The notes beneath the pieces were generated by a model. That model did no database searches and was not told the DNA's origin. It worked only from the letters and a program-made list of their open reading frames with translations. Shown piece by piece: positions 42,513 through 50,659 of a DNA stretch of 64,000 nucleotides (position 1 is the first letter of the stretch; every line of letters begins with the position of its first letter). The translations under genes were made by a program, and so were the position numbers. The stretch comes from Agathobaculum ammoniilyticum (GTDB lineage Bacteria; Bacillota; Clostridia; Oscillospirales; Butyricicoccaceae), in contig NZ_JAOQJE010000013.1 in NCBI RefSeq assembly GCF_025567315.1, positions 1 to 64,000 on the forward strand, given 5' to 3'.

Positions 42513-42562
42513 GTGTACACCTCTTTCGCTGCTTGTCCTGCTATCAGTGGAGATACATCAAT

Positions 42563-42591
42563 ATTTTATCCAAAGCGCCTGTGTATTGCAA
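42563..42591 (-). promoter_or_regulatory. Promoter of the purine operon
   Basis: On the minus strand TTGCAA (complement of 42586-42591), 17-base spacer, TAAAAT (complement of 42563-42568). No purine-riboswitch core was found in the leader. Confidence 0.7.
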
Positions 42592-42650
42592 GCGTTTTAC
42601 GCCGTTTTTTCTCGTTTTGTACAAATGCCCAAAGATGGGGGCCGCGGCTC

Positions 42651-43829
42651 TCAGCTTTCGTGCAGAACGCCCTTTCCGTACAGCACCGCCTCAATCTGGC
42701 GCACGCGCTCGCTCCAGGAGCACTGCGCGCCATAGGCCAACCGTTTGGCCACTTTCTCCGGATCATTTTCCGTCGCTGCCGCGTCGCACATAGCGATAAA
42801 CTCGTCCGCGTCGTGCGCGATATACACCACGTCCGCGAAATCCTCGACCTGCAGCGGCTCGCGTGTGGAAACCACCGGCTTGCCGGTCGCAAGGTACTCG
42901 TAAAACTTGAGCGGGGATACGTCGCGGCTCAGCGCACCCGCGCGAAACACATTCAGGCATACATCCATCTGCGCCAGGTACGCAGGCAGCTCGGGCTGCG
43001 GCACCAGGCCGTGGAACACGATATTGGGATACTGCCGCAAATGCGACAGATCCACGCCCGGCAGCGTCCGGCCGATCAGGAAAACAGTCGCATCCGGCCG
43101 ATCCTTTGCCAGCTTTTCGATCAGCGCGTAATCGATGCACTCCTGCAGCATGCCCACAAACCCGAACACTGGATGCTTCAGGCTTTTCATATCTTCCGGA
43201 CAAGGCAGGCTGCCTTTTTCGGTCTGCACGCGCGAAAAGATCTCATACGCCGCGCCATTCGGGATCATTTTTGTCGTGGGGTTCACCTTTTCCAGCGTTT
43301 TGGCCAGCCCGACCGCAGTCGCAAACACCTGATCCGCCACCCCCGCAAGGTCGCGCTCCATCCGGTCCACCACCACCGGATCGATATGCCCCTTGTAAGC
43401 CGAATGGCGGTCCACGCAGTCATAAACCAGCGCGCGGTGCGGCACATGCGCCGCGATATCGCAGGAGGACGGCGAGTAGCACCAGAGCACCGTTTCCTCC
43501 CCGAAGCCGTGCTCGCACATCTTCCGGCGCACGAATGCGGCCTGGCGCTTCTGGTTGAGGCGGTTGACCCACCGGAACTTGTTGAAAAACGGCAGGACGG
43601 GCGGCAACGCGTAGACAGTGATGTTTTCATGCCCCTCCACCTTTTCCCCCGGCCGCTTGTATTTCGAGAGATACGCGGACGCTTTTTTGGCCTTGAGCGG
43701 CGCAATCACCGACACCGGCGGATCAAAATACAGCACCTCCGCGTTCCGCAGGCGGCTCATCACGTTCTGCTTGCGGGTCGGCAGCGGGTGGTAGTTGGTC
43801 GTCGACAGACAGACGATATGGTTTTTCAT
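42651..43829 (-). CDS. Glycosyltransferase, GT-B fold (family 4-like)
   Basis: A 392-residue transferase for cell-surface polysaccharide. N-terminal domain: HIVCLSTTNYHPLPTRKQNVM; DYC-type middle segment LVYDCVDRHSAYKG; C-terminal nucleotide-sugar domain with VFGFVGMLQECIDYALIEKL, IVFHGLVPQPELPAYLAQMDVCLNVF and the EX7E-like PLKFYEYLATGKPVVST. Closest type: TuaH-like transferases. The start overlaps the stop of the glycosyltransferase-CsaB gene, so both work on the same polymer. Cytoplasmic, acting before export. Confidence 0.88.
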   Translation of the reverse strand: MKNHIVCLSTTNYHPLPTRKQNVMSRLRNAEVLYFDPPVSVIAPLKAKKASAYLSKYKRPGEKVEGHENITVYALPPVLPFFNKFRWVNRLNQKRQAAFVRRKMCEHGFGEETVLWCYSPSSCDIAAHVPHRALVYDCVDRHSAYKGHIDPVVVDRMERDLAGVADQVFATAVGLAKTLEKVNPTTKMIPNGAAYEIFSRVQTEKGSLPCPEDMKSLKHPVFGFVGMLQECIDYALIEKLAKDRPDATVFLIGRTLPGVDLSHLRQYPNIVFHGLVPQPELPAYLAQMDVCLNVFRAGALSRDVSPLKFYEYLATGKPVVSTREPLQVEDFADVVYIAHDADEFIAMCDAAATENDPEKVAKRLAYGAQCSWSERVRQIEAVLYGKGVLHES

Positions 43830-46078
43830 GCGTTTTCCCCGTCCTTTTTTTCACACTTCAATCCCAGCAGCAGCGCAGCGCAGCGCACGTTCTCCTGCTC
43901 GCGCTCGCGCAGCATTCCGGCGGTGCGGCGCACCTCCCCATCCAGCGCGCCGGACACACACTCGTCGATCAGGCGGCACAGCGGCTCCGCGCGCACGGTC
44001 TGCAGCTGCAGACAGGTGCGGCTGCCGATATATTTGAGAAAACCGTCCACCTTGATGTCGTAGCTCATGCCCACGACCGGCACGCCTTGTCCAGCGGAAA
44101 ACATCAGCGAGTGCAGGCGGATGCCGACCACGGTTTTCATGCGCGCCAGGATGCCGATGGTCACCTCGATCGGCTGGCGGGTGCGCACCGCGTGCCACGG
44201 GCAGCGGAGCAGCGCCCCCACCCGCTCGGCGGGCAGCAGGTCGTTCGGGAATTCGATGGGGACGAACACCGGTGTCAGCCCATGTCTCTCATAGGCGTAA
44301 TTGGCCGCCGCCGCAATCTCGGGCAACGCCGCGTCCAGCCCTTTCCAGTTTCGCAGGCCGAAGCCGATATAGCGCCCCTCAGGATCGATGCCGCTCTGCT
44401 CCATGGCGAGCGACACGACCTCGCGCGGCGCGGGGTCCAGGATAATCGTCGGGTCGGCGGATACGCGGATGTCCGGACGGGTCACGCCCATCTCGGCCAG
44501 AAGCGAACGGGAGTTATCGTCGCGCAGCGTAATGCGGTCGACCGACCGGTCGATCGTCTTGGCCGCCATGACGCGGTTGCCCGCGCGGTTGATCGGGCCG
44601 ATGCCGCAGCCGTACATCATCACCTTGCAGCCGCGCTTTTTCGCCGCGCGCAGGGTGTAGCAGTAATACCAGATCGACCGCGTTGAGGTGACGTCCTGCA
44701 TCAGCGAGCCGCCGCCGTTGATATACAGTGCCGCGCGCCGGAACCGCCGCAGCACGGCGAACACGTTGAACGTATAAATCGCGTTCGTCCGGTAGACCAG
44801 GCGAGTCTCTTTCGGGCGGCGGGACATAACGCAGATCGTGCGCTCCGGATCGAGCGCACGCATCTCCTGCACGATCGCCTCCAAAATAGCGTCGTCGCCC
44901 GCATTGCCGCGCCCGTACGCGCCGCAGATCACGATGCTCTCGCGCTCGTGTTTGGGCCGGTGGAAGCGGGCGAGCAGATGGCGGTAATTCGCCTCCTGCC
45001 GCGCGCACATATTCTCCCGGGAAAACTCGCGGGAGGCCTTGTCGTACAGCGCCTCGGAAAAGGCGCAGCGCAGCGCGGGGTCGTTTGCCAGGCGCGCCAT
45101 GTATCTGGCAAGCTGGCGGTCGTCCCCAACTGGGAAAATATAGCCGTTTTCGCCCGTGTCGATCAGTTCGGGCATGCCGCCCACATCCGAGCAGATGGTC
45201 GCGCAGCCCGCGCAGACGCCTTCGAGGATGGAGTACGGGAAAGTTTCGGACACCGAGGACAAAAGGTTGATGTCCATTGCGCGGAAAAACGGCCCGACTG
45301 GGGAAACCCAGCCGCAGAACGTCACGCGCTCCGCCACGCCGAGCTGGGCGCACAGCCTGCGGAGCATCTCCTCATCCTCGCCGTCGCCCGCGATGAACAG
45401 GCGCAGCTGCGGCGCCTCCTCAAGCGCCGCGGCAAAGCCGCGCACGGTCGTCGCAATATCCTTGACCGCGGTCAGACGCGCGGCGATCCCGCACAGCACG
45501 TCGCCCTCCTCCACCTCCACGCCGTAGGTATCCCGCAGATAGGCAGCACGGTCAAATTCGCCCTCCGGCCGTTTGAAATCCATGCCGTTGTAAATCTTCA
45601 CAATCCGTTCGGGATCGAAGCCGCGCTCGATCAGCGTGCGCGCCATCCGGTCCGCGACCGGCTGGTAAAAATCCAGAAAACGCAGCGCGACCGCGTTCGC
45701 CGCGCCGAATGTATGCTGCTTGAACGGATTGCCGAGATAGTCCAGCTTATAATCCGAATGCACGGTCGTCACGATCGGCACCTGGCGCGAACGGCGTACC
45801 ATCGCCCCCATCAGATTGGCGCGACCGCCGTGGCAGTGGATAATGTCCGGCCGGAACTCGTCCACCAGGTCGCGCATCGCGCGCGCCGCGCGGAACGGGT
45901 TATGCCGCTCGATCACGCGGACGTCGATGCCGCGCTCACGCGCCTCATCCGCAAACGGGCCTGCGCGAAACGAAAGCAGCATAACCTCGTTCCGCCGGCT
46001 CAGGCCGGTGACCATATTCATAATGTGGGTTTTGGCGCCGCCCACGTCGCCGCCGCCCATAACATGCATGACTCGCAA
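43826..46078 (-). CDS. Fusion of family 4 glycosyltransferase and CsaB-type polysaccharide pyruvyltransferase
   Basis: About 750 residues in two catalytic parts. Residues 1-~375 are a GT4 enzyme (VMHVMGGGDVGGAKTHIMNM, IHCHGGRANLMGA, GIAARLTAVKDIATTVRGF, YSILEGVCAGCATICSDVGG). From ~378 (SIVICGAYGRGNAGDDAILEAI) to the end it is a CsaB-like pyruvyltransferase (YINGGGSLMQDVTS, MMYGCGIGPINRAGNRVM, VVGIRLHSLMFSAGQGVPVVG). CsaB adds ketal pyruvate to the wall polysaccharide that anchors SLH domains. A TTG at 46078 sits 7-8 bases behind AGGAGGA and is preferred; ATG at 46069 is the alternative. The fusion implies that sugar transfer and pyruvylation are coupled. Confidence 0.88.
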   Translation of the reverse strand: MRVMHVMGGGDVGGAKTHIMNMVTGLSRRNEVMLLSFRAGPFADEARERGIDVRVIERHNPFRAARAMRDLVDEFRPDIIHCHGGRANLMGAMVRRSRQVPIVTTVHSDYKLDYLGNPFKQHTFGAANAVALRFLDFYQPVADRMARTLIERGFDPERIVKIYNGMDFKRPEGEFDRAAYLRDTYGVEVEEGDVLCGIAARLTAVKDIATTVRGFAAALEEAPQLRLFIAGDGEDEEMLRRLCAQLGVAERVTFCGWVSPVGPFFRAMDINLLSSVSETFPYSILEGVCAGCATICSDVGGMPELIDTGENGYIFPVGDDRQLARYMARLANDPALRCAFSEALYDKASREFSRENMCARQEANYRHLLARFHRPKHERESIVICGAYGRGNAGDDAILEAIVQEMRALDPERTICVMSRRPKETRLVYRTNAIYTFNVFAVLRRFRRAALYINGGGSLMQDVTSTRSIWYYCYTLRAAKKRGCKVMMYGCGIGPINRAGNRVMAAKTIDRSVDRITLRDDNSRSLLAEMGVTRPDIRVSADPTIILDPAPREVVSLAMEQSGIDPEGRYIGFGLRNWKGLDAALPEIAAAANYAYERHGLTPVFVPIEFPNDLLPAERVGALLRCPWHAVRTRQPIEVTIGILARMKTVVGIRLHSLMFSAGQGVPVVGMSYDIKVDGFLKYIGSRTCLQLQTVRAEPLCRLIDECVSGALDGEVRRTAGMLREREQENVRCAALLLGLKCEKKDGENA

Positions 46079-46188
46079 GGGCAACTCCTCCTGATAAGGC
46101 TGGTAATACTCGCATGAGTATACCATAGTATACCACGGAACACCGGCAAATGCAAAAGAAAGCCGCCCGTCAGGGGCGGCTCTCCCGC

Positions 46189-46680
46189 TCACGGGAGATA
46201 GGTAAGAACGGTCACGCCGTTTTCCGTGCTTTTGGAGAACACGGCGTTGTCCTCATAGCGCAGCACGCCGTATCCCTCGTCCCCGTGATTGAAAGGGATG
46301 CGGATATCGTAGCCAAGGTTATCCGGATACGCACAAACGCTCGCCACGACCCTTTCCTTCCCCCACTCGACAAACACAAGCTGCACCATCCCCTCGCTGA
46401 CGCTCTCCTTGACTGCGTCACTGTCCAGCCGGATGATGCTTTGGATTTCCTCCTTCGAGGTATATGGGCCAAATGTATATACCTCGTCCCACTCGAACGG
46501 GACCAGCTCGTTCAGGGATACCTGGGTCGACTCCTCCGGTATTGCCTCCACCGCGTGTTCAAGCGCGCGGGCATTCACACCGGCCAGCCCGCCGCTGAAC
46601 AGGTAGCCGCCCAAAATAACGGCCAACAGCAAAATAAAAACATAGGATGGTATCCTGATCTTCCCTCTTTGGCTGTACAT
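46189..46680 (-). CDS. Membrane-anchored protein of unknown function
   Basis: A 163-residue protein: short basic start, one membrane helix (YVFILLLAVILGGYLFSGGLAG), and an outside domain with DEVYTFGPYTSKEEIQSIIRL and MVQLVFVEWGKERVVAS. A FGPY-TSKEEI pattern recurs in small Clostridial membrane or lipoproteins, but no function is known to me. Start at 46680 chosen for GGAGG with 6-base spacing. It stands between two divergent polysaccharide genes. Confidence 0.65.
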   Translation of the reverse strand: MYSQRGKIRIPSYVFILLLAVILGGYLFSGGLAGVNARALEHAVEAIPEESTQVSLNELVPFEWDEVYTFGPYTSKEEIQSIIRLDSDAVKESVSEGMVQLVFVEWGKERVVASVCAYPDNLGYDIRIPFNHGDEGYGVLRYEDNAVFSKSTENGVTVLTYLP

Positions 46681-46781
46681 TGCATTCCTCCGTTCACAGC
46701 TTGTGTATTGTTCCATCCGGTTTTATCATAGCATACCGCCGCGCCCGCCGCAAGGAAAAGGCGTTTCCAGCAAAGCCGTAT

Positions 46782-46810
46782 TTGTTTTTGCCGCCATATC
46801 ATGCTATACT
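46782..46810 (+). promoter_or_regulatory. Promoter of the flippase gene
   Basis: TTGTTT (46782-46787), 17-base spacer, TATACT (46805-46810). Confidence 0.6.
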
Positions 46811-46843
46811 ATGGTTATCTGACCGAAAGCGAGGGTTCCTCAT

Positions 46844-48289
46844 TTGTCCGGTAAAAACACTATGACGCGCGACGCGATGCTGTTCCTCCCCGCCAAGGTG
46901 GTCGAGGGGCTGCTCGTCATCGCGTGCTCTTCCTTGTATACGCATATTTTCACACAGGGCGCGGTCGGCACGTTCGGCATTGTCAACACGACCGTGCAGT
47001 TCTGTTATCTGGTCGTCGCGGGCTGGATGGCGAACGCCGCCACGCGCTATGTGGGCGAGGAATTCCGCAGGGACCGCGCCAGCGCGCTGTTTTCGACCGT
47101 TTCAGCCATCTATCTGCTGATCTGCGCGGCCGTCGCGGCCGTCGCGCTCTGCGCGGCCGCGGTCACGCGCGATCCGGTCTGGCTCGGCGGCGCGTGCATG
47201 TTCTTCAGCTATACCGTGTTCCAGATCCTCAACTCCGCGCTGATCCAGCTCGGCCGGATGCGCGCCTCCATCTCGCTCAGCCTGTTTTCCGCGGCGGGCA
47301 AGCTGGCTATCGCTTATGCGATCGTCCACGGCGCATCCGATTACCCCTCCGCCGCGCCCGCGTTCATCGCCAACACCCTCGCGGACGGTCTGGCCGGCCT
47401 GGGCGCGGTCTTCGCGCTGTCCATCCCGACGGTCGCGCGCCTGCGCTGGTTCTCCCGCCCCCTGCTGCACAAGTTTTTCGCCTACGGCGTGCCGCTCATG
47501 GGGGTATCGATCGCGGTCGCGCTGCTCAACATGATCGACCGCTATCTGGTGACGGGTTTTTTCGGCAAGGAGGCCTTTGCGGTCTACAACCAGAACAACT
47601 CGATCGCTTCTGGTATTTTTACGATGATCTCGGTCGGCATCATGCGCGGCGTATACCCGAACGTGCTGCGCGCCTGGCGCGACGGCGGACAGGCCGCCGC
47701 CAAGCCGCTGCTCGACCAGGGCGTGCGGCTGTATCTGCTGATCGCGGTACCGGCTGTCGCAGGGCTGTCCGCGGTGGCGCTGCCCATGTCCCGCTTCCTG
47801 TTCGCGGCGGGGTACGACGCGGGCGCGCCGGTCATCGCCTACACCGCGCTCGCCATGCTTTTCATGGGGCTGACCGAATACGCCAACAAGGCGTATGAGC
47901 TGGAGCAGTCCACCATCCATGTGCTGCAGAACAGCGCAGCGGCGGCGGCCATCAAGGTGGTGTGCAGCGTTGTGCTGCTCAAAACGCTCGGGTTCACCGG
48001 CGGCGCGCTCGGCTCGGTCGTCGCGTTCGCCTCGTATTTTATCATTACGGCGGTGCGCGTGCGCAAGCGCTTTATTTTCCGCGTACCCGCGAAAAGCCTG
48101 GCGCGCATCCTGGTCTGTGCGCTGCTCTGCGGCGCGGCGGCGTTTGGCTGCACGCTGTTGCCCGTGAATAACCTGCTGCGGCTGGTCTGCGCGGTCGCGG
48201 CGGGCGCGGCGGTGTACGCAGTAGCCATCATCGCCAGCGGCGAGGGACGTGCGGAAGCGCAAGCCGTACTGAAAAGGCTGAAGCGATAA
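46844..48289 (+). CDS. Polysaccharide flippase, Wzx/MATE-like (MOP superfamily)
   Basis: A 481-residue membrane protein with about twelve to fourteen helices (FLPAKVVEGLLVIACSSLYTHI, GVPLMGVSIAVALLNMIDRYLVTGFFG, FTMISVGIMRGVYPNVLRAW, TALAMLFMGLTEYANKAYEL). It resembles PST/Wzx lipid-linked oligosaccharide flippases. The preferred start is TTG at 46844 after GAGGG; an ATG at 46862 lacks a site. It is divergent from the wall-polymer glycosyltransferases and is the likely exporter of that polymer's precursor. Confidence 0.85.
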   Translation: MSGKNTMTRDAMLFLPAKVVEGLLVIACSSLYTHIFTQGAVGTFGIVNTTVQFCYLVVAGWMANAATRYVGEEFRRDRASALFSTVSAIYLLICAAVAAVALCAAAVTRDPVWLGGACMFFSYTVFQILNSALIQLGRMRASISLSLFSAAGKLAIAYAIVHGASDYPSAAPAFIANTLADGLAGLGAVFALSIPTVARLRWFSRPLLHKFFAYGVPLMGVSIAVALLNMIDRYLVTGFFGKEAFAVYNQNNSIASGIFTMISVGIMRGVYPNVLRAWRDGGQAAAKPLLDQGVRLYLLIAVPAVAGLSAVALPMSRFLFAAGYDAGAPVIAYTALAMLFMGLTEYANKAYELEQSTIHVLQNSAAAAAIKVVCSVVLLKTLGFTGGALGSVVAFASYFIITAVRVRKRFIFRVPAKSLARILVCALLCGAAAFGCTLLPVNNLLRLVCAVAAGAAVYAVAIIASGEGRAEAQAVLKRLKR

Positions 48290-48291
48290 TA

Positions 48292-48324
48292 AAAGGCAGA
48301 TACGGTCATACTGTATCTGCCTTT
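48292..48324. terminator. Bidirectional terminator after flippase
   Basis: AAAGGCAGATAC (48292-48303) pairs with GTATCTGCCTTT (48313-48324); 9-base loop. It serves the convergent HTH gene too. Confidence 0.8.
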
Positions 48325-48337
48325 CGGGTTTCATCAT

Positions 48338-48844
48338 CTAGTCCTTTCGTGTCAGGAAAAGTCCAAGGAATGCAGCAACCAAGATAAGCGGCGCCACTCT
48401 GACAAACAGCCATTCAAATGCGTGCAACGCAACGCCGAGAACAGCCGTTTCCGGATCACTGTAATCCCAGCCCAGGTAAGGACTTTCCAACGCCAATAAG
48501 AATGCAAAAATTGCTGCTATGCCTGCGCACAATGCGATAAGGAGCCAATGCAGCATTTTCTTTCCTGCGGCTTTTCTCTGTGCGAGCTGCAAGTTTATCA
48601 CCTCTAGCTTTGCGGAAATCGCCTTTAAGTCATCAGCTTCCGGCTCCGTGACGTTTTCTCCAAGCAGCGTGCTCACGGGTGTTGCAAGCGCTTCCGATAG
48701 GGAGATCAACATATCAGAATCAGGAACTGACAAGCCTTGCTCCCACTTGGAAATTGTTTGTCGCACCACGTTCAGCTTTACAGCAAGCTCCTGTTGCGAA
48801 AGACCTTTTGATTTTCTGATTGCTTTTATGTTTTCTTTGAGCAT
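48338..48844 (-). CDS. XRE-family regulator with membrane tail
   Basis: A 168-residue protein: residues 1-65 are a Cro/CI helix-turn-helix (LKENIKAIRKSKGLSQQELAVKL, VVRQTISKWEQGLSVPDSDML), a linker follows, then two membrane helices (MLHWLLIALCAGIAAIFAFLLAL and FVRVAPLILVAAFLGLFLT). Such membrane-tethered HTH proteins are common in Firmicutes and may respond to membrane state. The stop is a TAG directly before a terminator. It is divergent from aspS. Target unknown. Confidence 0.85.
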   Translation of the reverse strand: MLKENIKAIRKSKGLSQQELAVKLNVVRQTISKWEQGLSVPDSDMLISLSEALATPVSTLLGENVTEPEADDLKAISAKLEVINLQLAQRKAAGKKMLHWLLIALCAGIAAIFAFLLALESPYLGWDYSDPETAVLGVALHAFEWLFVRVAPLILVAAFLGLFLTRKD

Positions 48845-48961
48845 CGGGGATAGCCTCCATTCTTCTGGTCTTTGTCATAATTATATGAGGAGCTGCCCGT
48901 TGCTGCAAGCAACGCATTTTAACATTTAAGCGAATCCCGTCTGCTTTTTCCCGTAAAAAAC

Positions 48962-48990
48962 TTGTTTATCTTCTCTTTTCATGGTACAAT
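48962..48990 (+). promoter_or_regulatory. Promoter of aspS
   Basis: TTGTTT (48962-48967), 17-base spacer, TACAAT (48985-48990). Confidence 0.7.
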
Positions 48991-49032
48991 GTATTCCTGT
49001 ATGAGAATGCTGAATAGAGAGGCGTTATAATT

Positions 49033-50358
49033 ATGGAAATGATTCATGAAGCGGGACAGTACGTTGATACCGTCAAGCGCGTCTGCGGCGCGGTCGGTAG
49101 CGAGGTCACGTTCCGCGGCACCGTACACCGCGCCCGTGATATGTCCGATTTTTCGTTCATCATCATGCGTGTCGAGCGCGGCCTGATCCAATGCACGTTC
49201 CAGGGGGACGAGATCGGCGGCGTCAAGCGCGCGGATATTCGGGACGCCATGGTGCTCGAGGTCACCGGCAAGGTGCATGAGGAACCCCGAGCCGAGCACG
49301 GCATCGAGGTTGTGCTGAGCGCGGTCAAAGTCATCGGCCGCCCGTACGAGCAACTTCCCGTGCCGCTGGGCAAAAAATATATGGGCCTGTCGCTCGACGT
49401 CGATCTGCCGCTGCGCCCGATCACCCTGCGCCATCCGGTCAAGCAGGCCGTGTTCCGCGTACAGGGCGCGATTGCGGACGGCTTCGCCCAGTATATGCAG
49501 GCGCAGGGCTTTACCCACATCCACACGCCCAAGATCGTTGTCGCTGGCGCAGAGGGCGGCGCGAACCTGTTCAAGCTGGACTACTTCGGCCAGCCCGCTT
49601 ACCTGGCGCAGTCGCCCCAGTTCCACAAGCAGTACCTTGCGGGCGCGTTCGGCCGCGTGTTCGAGATCGGCTCGGTTTACCGCGCCGAGCGGCATAATAC
49701 CTCGCGCCATTTGAATGAGTATATCGGCCTTGATTTCGAGATGGCCTATATCGATTCCATGTATGACGTGATGGCAATGGAAACCGGCATGTTAAAGTCG
49801 GTCATGGCTTACGTCAAGGAGCATTGCGCGGAGGAGCTGGCACTTCTCAAGGCCGACGTGCCGGAGATCCGCGAGATCCCGACCATCCGCTTCCATGAGG
49901 CCAAGCAGATCATGGAGGAAAAATACGGCCATAAATCCAAAAACCGTTACGACCTCAATCCGGACGAAGAGGTTCTGCTCTGCCAGTGGGCCAAGGAGCA
50001 GCACGACAGCGAGTTCGTATTCGTTACGCACTTCCCGTCCGCCAAGCGTCCGTTTTACGCGATGGACGATCCGGAGGACCCCAAGCTGGCGTTGTCGTTC
50101 GACCTGCTGTTCCGCGGGCTGGAGGTCACGACGGGCGGCCAGCGCATCCACGATTATCAGGAGCAGATGGACAAGCTCGCGGCCCGCAAGATGAACGCGG
50201 AGCTGTTTGAGTCGTTCACCATTCTGCACAAGTATGGCATGCCGCCGCACGGCGGCCTGGGCATCGGCCTGGAGCGCCTGACCATGCAGCTTCTGAGGCT
50301 AAACAATGTGCGCGACGCTTCCATGTTCCCGCGCGACATGAACCGCTTGGAGCCGTAA
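49033..50358 (+). CDS. aspS: Aspartyl-tRNA synthetase, archaeal/non-discriminating type
   Basis: A 441-residue class II synthetase. An OB-fold anticodon domain (GSEVTFRGTVHRARDMSDFSF) is followed by the class II core: motif 1 near RVQGAIADGFAQYM, motif 2 in VFEIGSVYRAERHNTSRHLNEY and motif 3 in GLGIGLERLTMQLL. It lacks the ~120-residue GAD insertion of usual bacterial AspRS (about 590 residues) and matches archaeal-type length. Such enzymes often charge both tRNA-Asp and tRNA-Asn, with GatCAB then amidating Asp-tRNA-Asn. Whether the genome also has a bacterial-type AspRS cannot be seen. Confidence 0.87.
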   Translation: MEMIHEAGQYVDTVKRVCGAVGSEVTFRGTVHRARDMSDFSFIIMRVERGLIQCTFQGDEIGGVKRADIRDAMVLEVTGKVHEEPRAEHGIEVVLSAVKVIGRPYEQLPVPLGKKYMGLSLDVDLPLRPITLRHPVKQAVFRVQGAIADGFAQYMQAQGFTHIHTPKIVVAGAEGGANLFKLDYFGQPAYLAQSPQFHKQYLAGAFGRVFEIGSVYRAERHNTSRHLNEYIGLDFEMAYIDSMYDVMAMETGMLKSVMAYVKEHCAEELALLKADVPEIREIPTIRFHEAKQIMEEKYGHKSKNRYDLNPDEEVLLCQWAKEQHDSEFVFVTHFPSAKRPFYAMDDPEDPKLALSFDLLFRGLEVTTGGQRIHDYQEQMDKLAARKMNAELFESFTILHKYGMPPHGGLGIGLERLTMQLLRLNNVRDASMFPRDMNRLEP

Positions 50359-50385
50359 CCTCCTCCCCATCAATTGCTTTGTTCT

Positions 50386-50427
50386 GAAAAAGGGCCGCTG
50401 AAACGATGCGTTTCAGCGGCCTTTTTC
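50386..50427 (+). terminator. Terminator after aspS
   Basis: AAAAAGGGCCGCTGAAAC pairs across a 5-base loop with GTTTCAGCGGCC plus T run. Confidence 0.9.
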
Positions 50428-50547
50428 TGTTACCCATCCTCAACAAGCCTGTACATGGTTTTACCACAAAAAGTTCTGCTATTTTGTTGTTTTTCTATTT
50501 TCTTCTTGTTATGGAATCCACATTGTTCTAAAACCAGCTTTTTATCA

Positions 50548-50576
50548 TTGTTTTCCGGTCGAAATTGTCGTATAGT
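50548..50576 (+). promoter_or_regulatory. Promoter of the SLH surface protein gene
   Basis: TTGTTT (50548-50553), 17-base spacer, TATAGT (50571-50576). The leader holds a perfect palindrome GCGCGGTACCGCGC (about 50587-50600). Confidence 0.6.
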
Positions 50577-50659
50577 AAGCACCAGAGCGCGGTACCGCGC
50601 ACCGTTACCGCCCGCATAGCCGCGGGCTCACCGCTATACGACCAATGAGGAGAATGCAA

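Noticed and set aside
42392..42562. Purine riboswitch upstream of purE.
   Set aside because: The conserved core bases and the P1-P2-P3 layout were not found; a short ORF occupies the leader.
42438..44063. 541-codon plus-strand ORF opposite the glycosyltransferase gene.
   Set aside because: Antisense shadow; the minus strand matches a known family over its full length.
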